Part shown: one piece after another, positions 10,690-22,173 of the stretch
How the letters are laid out: every line of letters begins with the position of its first letter
How positions within the stretch are numbered: the first letter of the stretch is position 1
Source: Xenoacremonium recifei
Lineage: Eukaryota; Ascomycota; Sordariomycetes; Hypocreales; Nectriaceae
Direction of reading: 5' to 3'
DNA: 64,000 nucleotides
Assembly (NCBI GenBank): GCA_012184525.1
Contig: WOFQ01000009.1
Location: forward strand, 248,001-312,000
The notes under the pieces: model-generated
What the model was told of the DNA's origin: nothing
What the model saw: the letters and a program-made list of their open reading frames with translations, nothing else
The model's database searches: none
Program-made: the position numbers and the translations under genes

Positions 10690-11702
10690 CGACACAGCAT
10701 CTCCACGAGTCGCCTTTGTCGAGCCATTGATGGCCTTCTCATGTGGTCCAATTTGTCGACGGCGGACATATACTCCCCTTCAGAAATATGCTCGAGCACC
10801 ATACCCATGTGTCGTACTAGCGACCTGGTAACCGGCTTAGCTAGATGGAATTGACGGAGCGGCTCCGTAACCACGTCAATACCAAGACCTTCGATGACTA
10901 CCTGCCCAGGTTTGGACACGAATTGTGGCTGGAATTGGCGGACGCGGATTCCCAAATGGTCAAGAAGCTCGGTCATACGGCGAATAACAGGAGTCTTCTG
11001 TCCAAAAAGAAGAGATTGACTGACCAAAGAGGTGGGCGAATATAGCATCGGGCTGAGATGCGCACCCATAGCTGCGTTAATATCGTCATCCACCGAGTCC
11101 CCTACCATATGCGTCGTTTTCAAGGGAGCATTCATCTTTCTGACGGCATATTGGAAGATCCGAGAATCTGGTTTCCGGTGCTCTGCTTTCTCTGAAGTGA
11201 TGACTTCATCAATCAAATGGCGTATTCCGATGGCCTGGATCTTTTCCTCTTGGTCTTTCTCATGTCCGTTCGATATGATGCCGATCCGGTAGCCGTGTTC
11301 TCGCAATCGAACCAAAGTCTGGACACTACCGGGTGATGGCCTCCGATTTTCTTGGAAGACCGATCGATATTTCGCTCGAAGCCAGTCGGCTTCCTTCTTT
11401 GTTGGCTCTGGTACTGCCAGACTTTCGAAAAAGAGCTGGAATCTCCTAGGTTCTTTCTCCGAGAGGCGGAATTTCTTGTCCGTATTCTCTTTCAAGACTT
11501 GTCGTGCTGCTGAATTCCAATGACCGACGAGATTATTAAGCTTGTCTTCGGATAGACTGCCGCATTCCTTCTGAATGGCACCAACGGCGCAGCGAATAGC
11601 GTGGGACTGATCGAACAGTGTGTTATCTAGGTCGAAGAAAATGACTTTGCTTGTCCGAGCCGGCGGCGGGGCTGCTGGTTGAGCTGGTCGCATGGTGATC
11701 AT
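10686..11702 (-). CDS. HAD-superfamily hydrolase (YjjG / pyrimidine 5'-nucleotidase-like)
   Basis: A single-exon frame of 338 residues; an in-frame Met four codons in (11693) is an alternative start. All four HAD motifs are visible: I FFDLDNTLFD (nucleophile and acid/base Asp), II IISNG, III the Lys in EHRKPDSRIF, IV VGDSVDDDINAA. The alpha-helical cap lies between motifs I and II (about residues 35-115), so it is a C1-cap member such as the YjjG/HAD-IA phosphatases. These dephosphorylate nucleotides or small phosphate esters in the cytosol. About 120 residues beyond the core are extra and unassigned. The stop overlaps the next ORF, so the C-terminus is uncertain. Confidence 0.85.
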   Translation of the reverse strand: MITMRPAQPAAPPPARTSKVIFFDLDNTLFDQSHAIRCAVGAIQKECGSLSEDKLNNLVGHWNSAARQVLKENTDKKFRLSEKEPRRFQLFFESLAVPEPTKKEADWLRAKYRSVFQENRRPSPGSVQTLVRLREHGYRIGIISNGHEKDQEEKIQAIGIRHLIDEVITSEKAEHRKPDSRIFQYAVRKMNAPLKTTHMVGDSVDDDINAAMGAHLSPMLYSPTSLVSQSLLFGQKTPVIRRMTELLDHLGIRVRQFQPQFVSKPGQVVIEGLGIDVVTEPLRQFHLAKPVTRSLVRHMGMVLEHISEGEYMSAVDKLDHMRRPSMARQRRLVEMLCR

Positions 11703-14700
11703 CTTCGTATGTTCTGCAGCTCGATTTTACTAAGATGTTGCATTCCCACCGAAGAATTTGGTGCGCGTGTGGCTGGATTTAAAAAATCTGAAATTTTCTT
11801 TCTTGTGCACCCTGCTGGTCTTGCGTGGACACGTGGCCATCGTGGAAGAGGGTTTGTTACGAGATCGTGTTTTCCGATATAATGATTCATCAAGGTTGTC
11901 CATACTGGATCTGATCGCATAAGCCTAAATTTTCTCGTTGAAATCTTCTTCCAAACTCTCCAGCTTAGAATATTCTGGACACTTTATGCTTCGAAACTGA
12001 GTCTGTATTACTTCTACTGATCAGTTCTTGCGTTGTACTGAGTATCGAAAATGGAGGCTGGTCTAATGCCAAATTCGAGATAAATCTGACATTAGACTAT
12101 TCGCTGTACAATTATGGTGTCAATAACTGACGGCTGAACCCTGAGTAGGGTGAAATTCTTCCTATTCGGTCCAACATCTTATCGTTCCTTGGAGTACTGG
12201 TGAACCAGCCAGATGCAGCTCATCAAAATCTATCAAGGTCGGTTGAGTGGCTTTTTGTATCATTAGCGTTTAGGAACAGCCTCGAAGGCTCAATAAACTC
12301 ATTAATACTTAAAAATTCTGATCGATCGCCGACTGATCGGTCGTCCAATATGGATGGCGGCTGAGGCCTCAAAAATGAGGTCGTGTGTTGAACGAGGGAG
12401 GGAGGAACAGCTACAGTGTACTCTTTGGTTGGTAGATTCAGTTTTGCTCTCAGCTGTCATACATTTAGGCAGACGATGTCTACGAATAATTACTATAGAC
12501 CTTCTATGAGAATGCCTAGTATTAGCCGTACCATCAAGCTCAAGTTGTTTGCTTATGACGTGGTGCGTGGTCCTCAGTTTAGATCTCAGGGTGCTTGTGG
12601 CAATCAATCATCTGGTAATATAAAATTTCAGAGTCATGGGATCAAACACAAAATTGGACGGGACTCCAATTAAGTGCTGGCCATCGAAGCCTATAGATAC
12701 CAGAGTTGGCATTAATACGGTTCGCCTAGATTGGTAGATGAAGAGTGTCCAGTAGCCTAGGTATCAACAACTTTGTTGGTACGATAGGACAAGCACCTCA
12801 CAGAACAACCAGATTTAAATTCAGGGCGCCATAGGGTAGGAACGAGGACGAAATCTTGGGGTCTCCGCATCTTCGATTTGGTGGAAAGCGTGGCAACAGA
12901 GGTACGGCTATGATTGTGACTCCTCAAGCTCGTGCCTTCTGAGCTATTCCCACGTGGGAATATTTTTGAGTTCTTACTGATCCTCCTATTTCTGCAAGTC
13001 CTATTTAGTGCTAACATTATGATATCATGCGTCCGGCTCGGTCGAGACTTCAATGTGCCCTATTTTCTCGAGCAAGATATGCTATGTAATACGATGTGCA
13101 GGGGGCCACGAACCAATTACACTCTTCCTTTGTAATAATCAAGGCATTTAATAAGACAACCCATGTAAAAAGCCGGTAATCACCACCTAGCCATCAAAGA
13201 AGATCTCTTATCGCTTGATGCAAGTCAAGGTTCCTGGGATGCGACAGAGTATTTCGCAGGAGGCCACCTAAAACCCCCACATCCTTGGCCTGCCAAGGTT
13301 CAGGATATATCTCGATTCAATTTGCCAGATCAGGTCAGACTCCGATCACTTTCGTATCGTTTGCCCAAAGGTTCCTCCTATCTGGCTTCTGATATCCGGT
13401 ATCCAGGATCATGATACGAGAGGTTCCTGGGAGCCGTTGGAGCCTTGCTTTTGCAGGGATCTCAGATGAGCCACAGCCACTCTCGGGATTGCCCAACCCC
13501 GGCTAAGCGTGCATTTTCCGTGGGTCTGCAATGCTCAAGTTGAGTCGGCATTAATGAATTTAATGAACGGCGTGGAAGGCAAGCCGAGAGTGGAATCCTC
13601 GGGAGCTAGGAAAGGCGACTCACACACCCTGTTCGCGCGCTGTAGCGTCTCGCCTCCCGCCCTGAAACTAGTTGACCGATCGAGCGTTCAAGGGAGGCCT
13701 GGCGCGGCACGCGACAGCAGTCTTCTCGTGTCTCAGCAGCTCAGCCGCCCGGACTACTCCATGGCGCGGGCCTCCGAGCCTTCGTATGGTACGGAGGATG
13801 GAATGCTGGAACAGGCGGTTAACCAACAAGCAGAAGCATTCTAGATCGTGGCCGTCTTCCGCTCCTATTTTTGTCCCATTTGCCCCCTACGACCCTGCTC
13901 CAGTACAATTCCAGATGGCTCCCGCCGGCAACGTCGTATCCGCCCCCCTCCTTTCCTGACATTTAGCACGCGCGTATTGTCTTATCGACGAATGCCAGGT
14001 TCCGGCGGGTTGCGCCACTGTGATGAGAGACGCCGTGTCTCTGTTAGTGCGGCAAGCACTGCCGCAAAGCCCTACCATTCGGACTTTTGATTACTCTATG
14101 TGGCTCACGGGGAGGAAAACAGACCGGTTTTCAGAAGAGGAGCATTTTCTCCTCGGGGACTCCTGTCCAACTCCTGTCCAGCTGCATGTCCACATGCGAC
14201 GTCATTGAGGAGAAAGATCATGAAGTTTCGTTAGTTGCAAAGTTTGAATTTTCTTCTGGCTTTGGTGCGGCCGGTTCGGGGCTTTTTTTTTCTTGCTTCT
14301 AGAACTGGGTGAAGTTGGAGGGCTTGCGCCCATTCGGAATGGGTTACTGCGAAGCGTACGCCTAGGCTCGATGCTTGAAGCTGAACCTGAGCCAACAAAC
14401 GACGTAAGCCAAGGGCGCGTAGCCCGCAGTTCAAGCGAGGCCGCCAGTGCCTGGCTACGCACAGGGGGAAAATGGTAAGGCTGAAGTTCGGTTCGCGAGG
14501 CCGAGCTATCCCCCACCTCAACGGCTTGCTTGCATTCCTCAGGCGTGAGCGAGACGAGCCAACCAAAAGTGCACGAGGAGAGTTTAATGGCGTGCGAGCT
14601 GACCGCTTGCAGCGTCAACATGAGGAAGAATCCGGGGAAGAGACGTCAGTGGCTCAATTCAGATGCACCTTTGGCAGATGATGCGACACGTACAGTACCA

Positions 14701-15517
14701 TTAGGCAGCTCCCACCATTGTTTGGGAGACATTCCAATGTGCGCGGCAGGTCTTTTCATCGTCCAAGAGGGTGATCGCGTCAATTCCGAGACTAATTGAC
14801 GTGCTAAACCCGATCCAAGGAATGACATTCTCGATCCTCAGCTATAGCAGCACAGTTGTTGAAGTTATGGGAGACATTGTTTATAGTACTCCGTGCGTAT
14901 AACGGAATCACTCCTTGAATTACGAATATTACGCCTTCGGCTCTAGCTGACAACATAGACAATCAGAATCTTTCTCGACACAATAGGCATCAGGAGTGCT
15001 AATCTACATGTACTATATGCCTACTTCAATCTCCTCAGTCTCCTCAACCGTGACACTGGCTCACATCTAATAAAACACAAAATAATTCGATGGCATAGGG
15101 TAGCTGATGCCTGTTGTTTTTTTACCTTGGATCGATCGGCGATCGGCATCGTCCCCTTTGCGCGCGGAACCCTCAGCCGACCCAGACATTCATTCACTGG
15201 AGCGCGCTCCGCAGGACCCGTCCAGAGGAACCAGCGCGTTCTTCATTACGGTCCATGGTCCGCAAGAGCCGGTCCAAGTCCATATTTCGGCCGAAGCAAC
15301 TGATATGGAGCGGGGACTGAATTGCTTCGCCCAAGACGCGTCACGGCTCACTATCAAAACTAGATTGGATATTTGAACAGACCCAGAAAATAGGTCAGAT
15401 TGTGCTCTTCATTATTATGAACCTTGTGCCGTGTCATTACCAAATAAAATTACAATCCCGGTTCTCCGCTCCGTGCCTCATGAGTCTATGTATGTGCTAT
15501 ATGGTGGTAATAATAAA
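11703..15517. other. Long gene-poor stretch
   Basis: This 3.8 kb carries only short unconvincing ORFs. The first half is of ordinary composition. The part from about 13.5 to 14.8 kb is more G/C-rich and has longer chance ORFs on both strands, none with a recognisable domain or splice structure. No transposon ends, tRNA or array seen. A non-coding RNA or strongly diverged gene cannot be excluded. Confidence 0.4.
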
Positions 15518-16923
15518 TCATTCTACTGTTATCGATAATTTCGGAACCGCAAAGGTGACAGTTTTGTCGGCATAGTAGCACTCAGTTCCAAGAGCTATGT
15601 AGCCGAGATAGTCGGAAGTGGAGGGAAAGTCTGCGTGATCTATCTCCGTGACGGCTTTGATCAGGGGTGAGAGATCGTTGTTGAACTTCGTAGTCGTCTC
15701 CTGTGCAACCCAGGTCAAGACGTATTGATCAAGGCTGTTTTGGCCCCAGAACAGATCACTAGAAACGGTTAAGCCGTGGCCATTAACAACTGGGGTTTAA
15801 ACTTACAACTTGACGCCGTCAACCGTGGTGGTGTTGACGGGGTCATCTGAATCGTAACCGATAGGCTGGGCTGCCGATCCAAAGTCGGCAAACCACACCA
15901 TGACTTCGTACTTGGCCGCAGTGCTGTTTGTCGCATTGGTCTTGTCGGCGTCCATGAACATATCGATGGCAACGTTGGCGTTGGTTGAGACGGCATCCAA
16001 AGCTGTCTCATTCGTCTTTCCAGTTGCAGTGTCGATTGACACGTTTCCAACTTGATAACTCCACTCGATGTCAAAGTTGAGTGCGGAAAGGTTGTTCAGT
16101 TTGACAGGTAATGAGTTGCCGTCTACCAGAATGTTGGGGAAAGCATGCACAGGCTGACTCTCCGGCCCTTGGGGGTACTGCCATGCGACAGAGAAGGCCG
16201 GTGCGGTGTCATCCGGGTATGTGTCATTGTTGAACGTCGTGACCTATGATTAGTTAACATCATGACCTTGATATGGACGTATGGCATCGACAATGGTCTT
16301 GCTACATTGCTGACGACATGGGGTTTGAGGGTTATACATACGTTCATACATAGTTTGCCATCATCACCTTCTGTCCAACCCCACTGATTAGGATTCACTG
16401 CGGAAAGATATCAGTCTCTGAATAAGCATATAGTATGAGATTGCAGCTGAGAGATGCGAGGGGCCGAACATGATATTGCCTGCACCCGAGATATCCGATA
16501 GGACAATCATGGCGACAGCAATGTCAAGAGCGCCAGCAACACGGATTACGGGCGAGACAGGATAGATGAAGCTGACAGGAGACAACGATATGTCAAGAGC
16601 ATCTATCATCTATCATGCAGGAGGTATGGAGTGCCGTGTGGGAGAGTGACGTCGGTGTGTATGACTGGAGAGATAGGTTGCAGGGACTTACATGTGTACT
16701 CTTGGCCCTTCGTGTCTGGCTCAACACCAAATGCCTTCTGGCAGTACAGGTTCCACTCTAGGCCGTTGTTCTTCTTGTTGGTGTTGCCGGGCTCATCATC
16801 TGGGGGACTGAACAGAGGCCCTTGGCCGGTGGCATCGTAATGTGATTGAAGCCCGAGAAGTATGCCTAGGGTAATGCCTATGGGCAAGCCCAGCATCACG
16901 ACGTTGACGAGCCAGCGAAACAT
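15518..16923 (-). CDS. Membrane-anchored GH12 endo-beta-1,4-glucanase (xyloglucanase/MLG-ase type)
   Basis: Four exons, 16923-16692, 16397-16342, 16243-15807 and 15758-15518, give 321 residues. Residues about 5-25 (NVVMLGLPIGITLGILLGL) form an uncleaved signal-anchor, and a short stalk precedes the catalytic domain, so it is predicted type II with the enzyme outside the membrane. GH12 features are NPNQWGW, HAFPN, the nucleophile-type Glu in YEVMVWF (about E209), FDLFWGQN and the second acidic residue in GTECYY (about E301). Many NxT/S sites suit secretion. Intron 1 is unusually long (294 nt). GH12 enzymes hydrolyse beta-1,4-glucan, xyloglucan or mixed-linkage glucan. Its divergent neighbour is a mixed-linkage glucan synthase homologue, suggesting glucan remodelling. 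Confidence 0.85.
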
Positions 16924-18473
16924 GGCGATGGCGGTAGCGACAGTATGTTGATGGGGAGAGAGTTGGAAGGAGGGCGAAGAGACGCAGCCTTCCGTTGCGG
17001 CCGTCCGTCACTTCCGCTGTTGGCCTGGCGTGTGGGAAAAGAACAAGGGGGTGAGGTGTCTCTGCACTTGTTTGCTGTTCCCCTGGCTGGCTGGCTGGCG
17101 CCTTGCTCGCAGCGGGTAGGTAGTATGCAGGAAAACTTGCTGACGTCGTGGGATGAGAGGGACCACCAACTCAGGGGCTCGGTCAACTAAACTGCCGGCG
17201 ACTGAGATCTGCCCGATGACAGACTCTATAACGCGCTGGAGCGTGAAAGTTGTTTTTCTTTCCCCTCGTCGGCCTCTCCAGCTGAGAGAGAGAAAAAAAA
17301 CTGTTCCACGGGGGGTCCCTATCTGAGATCAACAAATCACTTCCCTGACTCAAATCGGACGATCCCCCTAGCCAAACTAGTGTGCCTTTGTGCCGAGGCG
17401 CCGGGCCACTACAACACGACGAGATAACTGGTGTCTAGCTGGTGTCCACCTGTCTTGGCTGGCCGGACCGGGTTCAGGGCCAGGGGACAGCCCGTCCAGA
17501 GTGGCAGCGCAGGCTCTCTTAAGAGAGAGACGCAGTGACAGAGATAACCACGGGCGAATTAGGTTCTCACTAAAGCCTCCCGCCCCTCTAAAAAGAAACA
17601 CAGTCCGCTAACGGTAGCTGGCCTGACATGGATCACCCTGGCTGGCTCATCGTATTCTCGCCCCGTGGGTCAGACTTTAGCCTCACCACCGCTCGCGGAC
17701 CCCCCCCAAGCCTCCCACCTCTCCATCGGTCTCTCCACCGTCGTGAAAAAGGGACAGGCTTGAAAAAAATGCCAGACGGTGGAGCAAGCCACCGGCGGGC
17801 AAGGCCTATGACGCTGACCCGGCGAAGCTCCTAATTTCCTTCACGAGGTGGGCGGCGAATCCGGATGGACCGTGGTTCACTCGTTCCCAGAGGGCTGATC
17901 CTCCCCCCTGCGTCTCCCTCGCGTCGACCCCTGGCCTAGTAGGGCCCCTTCGGGGGTGGGAAGCTTTTGTTCAAGCGTGCGGCCGCTCCTCGCTCGTTGG
18001 CTGCTTGCTGGAACGGTGCCTGGACAACCGGTGCTGCATGCAGAGCTGAAGAGACGTCAGGCCAGCCAGCCAGCGGGATTGTTCGCCAACAGGCCTGTGG
18101 ATTGCCCACCAGAACAGAACCTGTCTCTGCTCAAATCACAAATCACCTGCGGCCGTGGACTCACTCGCTCGTCCACTCGTTCATACACTTCCCGCTCCTG
18201 CATCCTTCATATTGCCCGTCCGACGGAATCCTGTGTGTGGCATTACGTCGGTGTGAACCTTGTTTGTTCATCCGGTCAACGCCATTCAGTTGCTGCGGCA
18301 GCATTGCATTCGTTTATTCACTTCCCCGTTCGTTCTTCTGGAAATCCCCAGACTTCATTCGCTCTCCCGTCAATTTCGTTGCACAGTCCTGTCACTATCT
18401 TGGATCCTGCGGTGCAACGAGGCACGATACCTGACCGACGCCTCTCCCGGCTCCCTCCGCCGCCGCCGCAACC
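16924..18473. promoter_or_regulatory. Shared divergent promoter / long leaders, GH12 and celA
   Basis: This 1,550 nt interval lies between divergent start codons. It is G/C-rich with long pyrimidine-rich tracts toward celA (about 18150-18470), typical of highly expressed fungal housekeeping or cell-wall promoters. It also has short tandem 'ggct' repeats (17083-17098, and the complement at 18061-18074). Several short ATG-led ORFs lie upstream of celA (from about 17967), which would be uORFs if the leader is long. No coding gene recognised. Confidence 0.55.
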
Positions 18474-20915
18474 ATGATGCGAGGCGGCCCCCAAGAAGAC
18501 TATGGGGAGATGGTCGAGATCGAGGACTTGCGGCCTCACTATCAACACCACTATTCGAACTCGAGCTTCGATTCGAACCAAGGCCGCAATGTCACTACTC
18601 CCGCCCGGCCCATGATGAGGCCCTCGCAGGCACACTACGACGACTACATGTCCCCCGAATGGTCTCCCGCGACTCCCGGAAGATTCGGTGCGCAGTATCT
18701 CGCAGACACGCCTGCTGATTCCCGCTCTGGTTCACCTACGCTGAGCGGACGAGCAACTCCTCTCGAATATCTCCCTCCTGCTAGAAACTTGTCCTCGCTG
18801 GACTCGAGGCCGTCCACCCCGACCATAGGAGTAAATCCCGCCCATGAAAACCCCCCTTGATCGCTCGACGCTGACAACGTATCCCCTCAAGCAGAACCAA
18901 AGCCATCTCAGTCTAACGGCTCTCCTCCCGTCTAATTACAAACGCAGCAGCGGCAAAGATTGGCTTGAGCGAGACTCAATAGCGCGTTTGCACGACCGAG
19001 ACGATGCTGAGATCTGGAAGGGATGGAAGCGGTACCTCTTCAAGATGGTCCCATTCCTGACCTTTGCCAACACCGCTCTGTATCTCTGCTACCTGGCCCT
19101 TCGAATTTACTGCGTCATCTCGGCCCAAAACGCCTTCCACATCACCTACGCCGCGGCATGGATCTTCATTGGCGTCGAGATTGCCACGGCCATTCCCTCG
19201 CTGATGCACAACACCTGGACGATGTGGTCAATGAAGAAGCGAGCTCGCCCGAAGCTGAGACTGATGGGTCTGGACGTGCCGACTGTCGATGTGTTTATCA
19301 CGTGTTGTGGTGAGGAAGACGATGTGGTGATGGACACCTTCCGAGCGGCCTGCAACCTGGACTATCCCCGTGACCGGTTCCGAGTGATCCTTCTGGACGA
19401 TGCCAAGTCTGCTAGCCTGGAGGCGGCGGTTCACAACATCGCCCAGACCTATCCCAACGCAATCTACATGGCCCGAACCAAGATCAAGGGAGTCCCGCAT
19501 CACTTCAAGGCCGGTAACCTCAACTATGGCCTCGAGCAGACGCATCTTCTGCCGGGAGGCGCGGGCAAGTTCATGGCCGCCCTGGACGCTGACATGGTAT
19601 GTTACCCCCGCTCTCGTATCCACCAGCATTGCCCGGATGTTCATCTGACCTCGTATAGATTCCCGAACCTGACTGGCTCCGGGCCGTGCTGCCTCACCTG
19701 CTTGTTGACCCGAAGATGGCCCTCGCTTGCCCGCCGCAGCTGTTTTACAACACCCCGCCCTCCGACCCCCTGGCCCAGAGCTTGGATTTCTTTGTGCACG
19801 TCATTGAGCCGATCAAGGATGCTCTCGGTGTCGCATGGTGCACTGGTTCCGGTTACGTTGTGAGGCGCGAGGCTCTGGATGAGATTGGCAACTTCCCGCT
19901 GGGTTCTCTGGCTGAGGATGTCGCGACTTCAACTCTCATGCTGGGTAAGGGATGGAAGACCGCCTACGTTCACGAGCCCCTCCAATTCGGTACTGTTCCC
20001 GAGGATTATGGATCGCATCTGAAGCAGCGAACGCGATGGGCCATAGGAACTGTCGACACCTCGTTCAAGCTCAACTTCTGTCTCTGGGGTGATAAGGTCA
20101 AGCAGATGACTTTTGCGCAGCGCTTTTCGGGAGCTCTCTACGCCTCGCTGAGCATCTACACGATCCTTCTGACGATCTCTCTTTTCGCCATCCCCATCAT
20201 TCTTGTTATGGGCAAGCCCTTGGTTGCCTACGCCAATTACGGACAGCTGAAGTGGCTCATCCGTGCGTGTTTCGCTGCCAACATTTCTAACCGTCTCTGC
20301 GAGTTCGTTCTTTTCATGCCCGCCGGTTACCATACCGGTCAGCGTGGCTCCCGATACCAGCTCTGGATGTCGCCTTACATTGCTCTCTGCATCATCCGGT
20401 CGTTCATTCTGCCTACATGGCTGGGCGGCCAGACGCAGGCCTTTAAGCCCACCGGATCGCTGGGCTCTGCCCTCAACGAGCGAGACCCTAAGCTCAAGAA
20501 GAACATGTTCCGCCGAGTCTGGGGAATCCTCTTCAACTACATGGCGTTTTTCCACCTGGCTTTCGTTTATCTAACCTTGGTGGCGGTGGTTCTCACTTCG
20601 TACCGCTGCTTCTACCTACACGGCACCAAGAATATCATTATCGGCCTGATCACCCACGCCTTCTGGCCGCCGCTGACTTTCATCTTCATCTGCAGCTCGC
20701 TGTGGACGCCCATCGCGTACGCTATCGATCCCCCGCTGATGCCGGACCGGGAGCAGTTGCTCAACCGCGATCCCAACACCAAGGTCGCGCATCCCACGCG
20801 CCAGAGCAAGAAGATTGCCTTCGGTGGACAGGCCGCGTGGTTCGAGTTCGAGTACACTTTCTCGACGATCTATACAACTTTCATCTTCGTCGCTTCCTTT
20901 TTCTTCAGCTTCTAA
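18474..20915 (+). CDS. celA: CelA/Tft1-type GT2 mixed-linkage glucan synthase
   Basis: Exons 18474-18830, 18895-19596 and 19659-20915 give 771 residues. After a disordered Ser/Pro-rich N-terminus (about 1-150) come membrane segments, then a processive GT2 catalytic domain. It shows the Asp pair in ILLDDAKS, the DxD in LDADM, the acceptor-side TGSGYVVRRE and ED motifs, and Q-x-x-R-W in QRTRWAIG (about 477). Six or so membrane helices follow. This matches fungal CelA (A. nidulans) and Tft1 (A. fumigatus), which is reported to make beta-1,3;1,4-glucan at the plasma membrane from UDP-glucose. The apparent frame change at 18844 is a 64 nt intron (GTAAAT, branch GCTGAC, GCAG), not a frameshift. It is divergent from a membrane-anchored GH12 gene. 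Confidence 0.92.
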
Positions 20916-21150
20916 GCTTATAAGCTTCTGAGTTATGGAACGATTGTAATGATACCTCATGTAATGAAGTGGTAGTGGGAATTGTCGGCGTTAAACATAG
21001 AACAAGTATATAGCCTACTGGTCATATAAGGCTAATTGTGTATTACCATAATAGAGATTGCTTCAATGGACTGGATATCCATATCATTATAGAACACTTA
21101 TCGACTCTTTTCCCCTGCCCATGCGAGTCCTCCGACCAGGGACTAGGCTT

Positions 21151-21711
21151 TCAGAACTTCTTGATCCCAAGATGTGGTGTGATGATAAAAAGTAGATTCG
21201 CATTTATGCAGCTTCTGCGTACTGCACCCTTTGGGCATCTTGATCTCACGACAGGTATCTCTATCTCAAACTGCCAAGACCAGCAACCCTTGCCCGCCCC
21301 CAAGTTGTTCACCAACCACAATCCAGAAGAAGTTCCAATGAGGAAATAACGATATTTTGCAGATGTGATCTGGAATCTTGCATCTTGTGCAACGCGGCCT
21401 GTGTAATGTTCATGCACGAACGTATGACGCTTCTTCGAAGGATTCAGAGCCACCCACTCAATGAGCTGCGCCTGTGCTTGGCATGCACGATTTGACACTC
21501 CACATTCTCGGCCTCCAATCAAAGATGCGATGTCATTCTCTTGGTAGAGGTTGATGCTGGCGATAATAAAATCATCTTGTGGAAAGAGCGTGCTTGAGAC
21601 TATGATTCTGAGTTTGGATAACAGTGTCATGGTCCTCTGATGTCGATAGATCCATTCAAACCGTACCAAAAACACGGCGACGAAGATATCAGAAGCCTTG
21701 TGGATCCGCAT
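21151..21711 (-). CDS. Hypothetical ORF
   Basis: A single-exon frame of 186 residues, moderately hydrophobic at the N-terminus (ASDIFVAVFLVRF) and basic toward the end, with five to six scattered Cys. I recognise no family, and no upstream exon could be joined convincingly. It lies between celA and the ABC transporter relic. It could be a lineage-specific gene, the end of a decayed gene, or chance. Confidence 0.25.
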   Translation of the reverse strand: MRIHKASDIFVAVFLVRFEWIYRHQRTMTLLSKLRIIVSSTLFPQDDFIIASINLYQENDIASLIGGRECGVSNRACQAQAQLIEWVALNPSKKRHTFVHEHYTGRVAQDARFQITSAKYRYFLIGTSSGLWLVNNLGAGKGCWSWQFEIEIPVVRSRCPKGAVRRSCINANLLFIITPHLGIKKF

Positions 21712-22173
21712 CTTGAAGATGAGGCGTAGATCTTAGATGTCAGAACTAAGGTTGCCAGTAAGAACCTTGGTCTCAGCCAAGGATCTTGGCGGATCGCGGT
21801 GTGTTTTCATAGGTGAAGCATAGCCTGACCCTAATGCAGGATCTTGATTCAGGATGCTTATTTGCTTGATAAAGAGCACTCCATCAGAGAATCCTCCGAT
21901 GACCTTATTTGGACCTCATCCAAGTTTCTTGGGGGCCCCATGCTCGTTTCCTAGAGTCTAGGAGGCGACCATCGAGCTCGTGATTTCGGGTTTATGTTCA
22001 TGCTGACCACGCGTCACTTTATCTTGACAAGTCGTCTAAAGTGTCTTGGCTTGTCCAATTTGTAAGTAACTAAAGTATTGCTCTATTACGTAGTCCTGAT
22101 ATTTCGAGTAAGAGACATCACTATCTAACTGCAAAGCCTCATTGCTGCATAGACAATAGTCAATCCATATTTA
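21712..22173. other. Intergenic, nothing recognised
   Basis: A 462 nt spacer of ordinary composition downstream of the ABC transporter relic. No gene, repeat or RNA recognised. Confidence 0.45.

Noticed and set aside
14202..14621. 139-residue minus-strand ORF and overlapping plus-strand ORFs
   Set aside because: G/C-rich region giving long open frames on both strands; none has a domain or coding-like codon pattern.
16945..18434. ORFs in the GH12/celA spacer as genes
   Set aside because: Low-complexity G/C-rich leader sequence with no domain; at most uORFs of celA.
18831..18894. Apparent frameshift at a C6 run near 18850 in celA
   Set aside because: A 64 nt intron with GTAAAT donor, GCTGAC branch and GCAG acceptor removes the run and joins the frames exactly, so no frameshift is needed.
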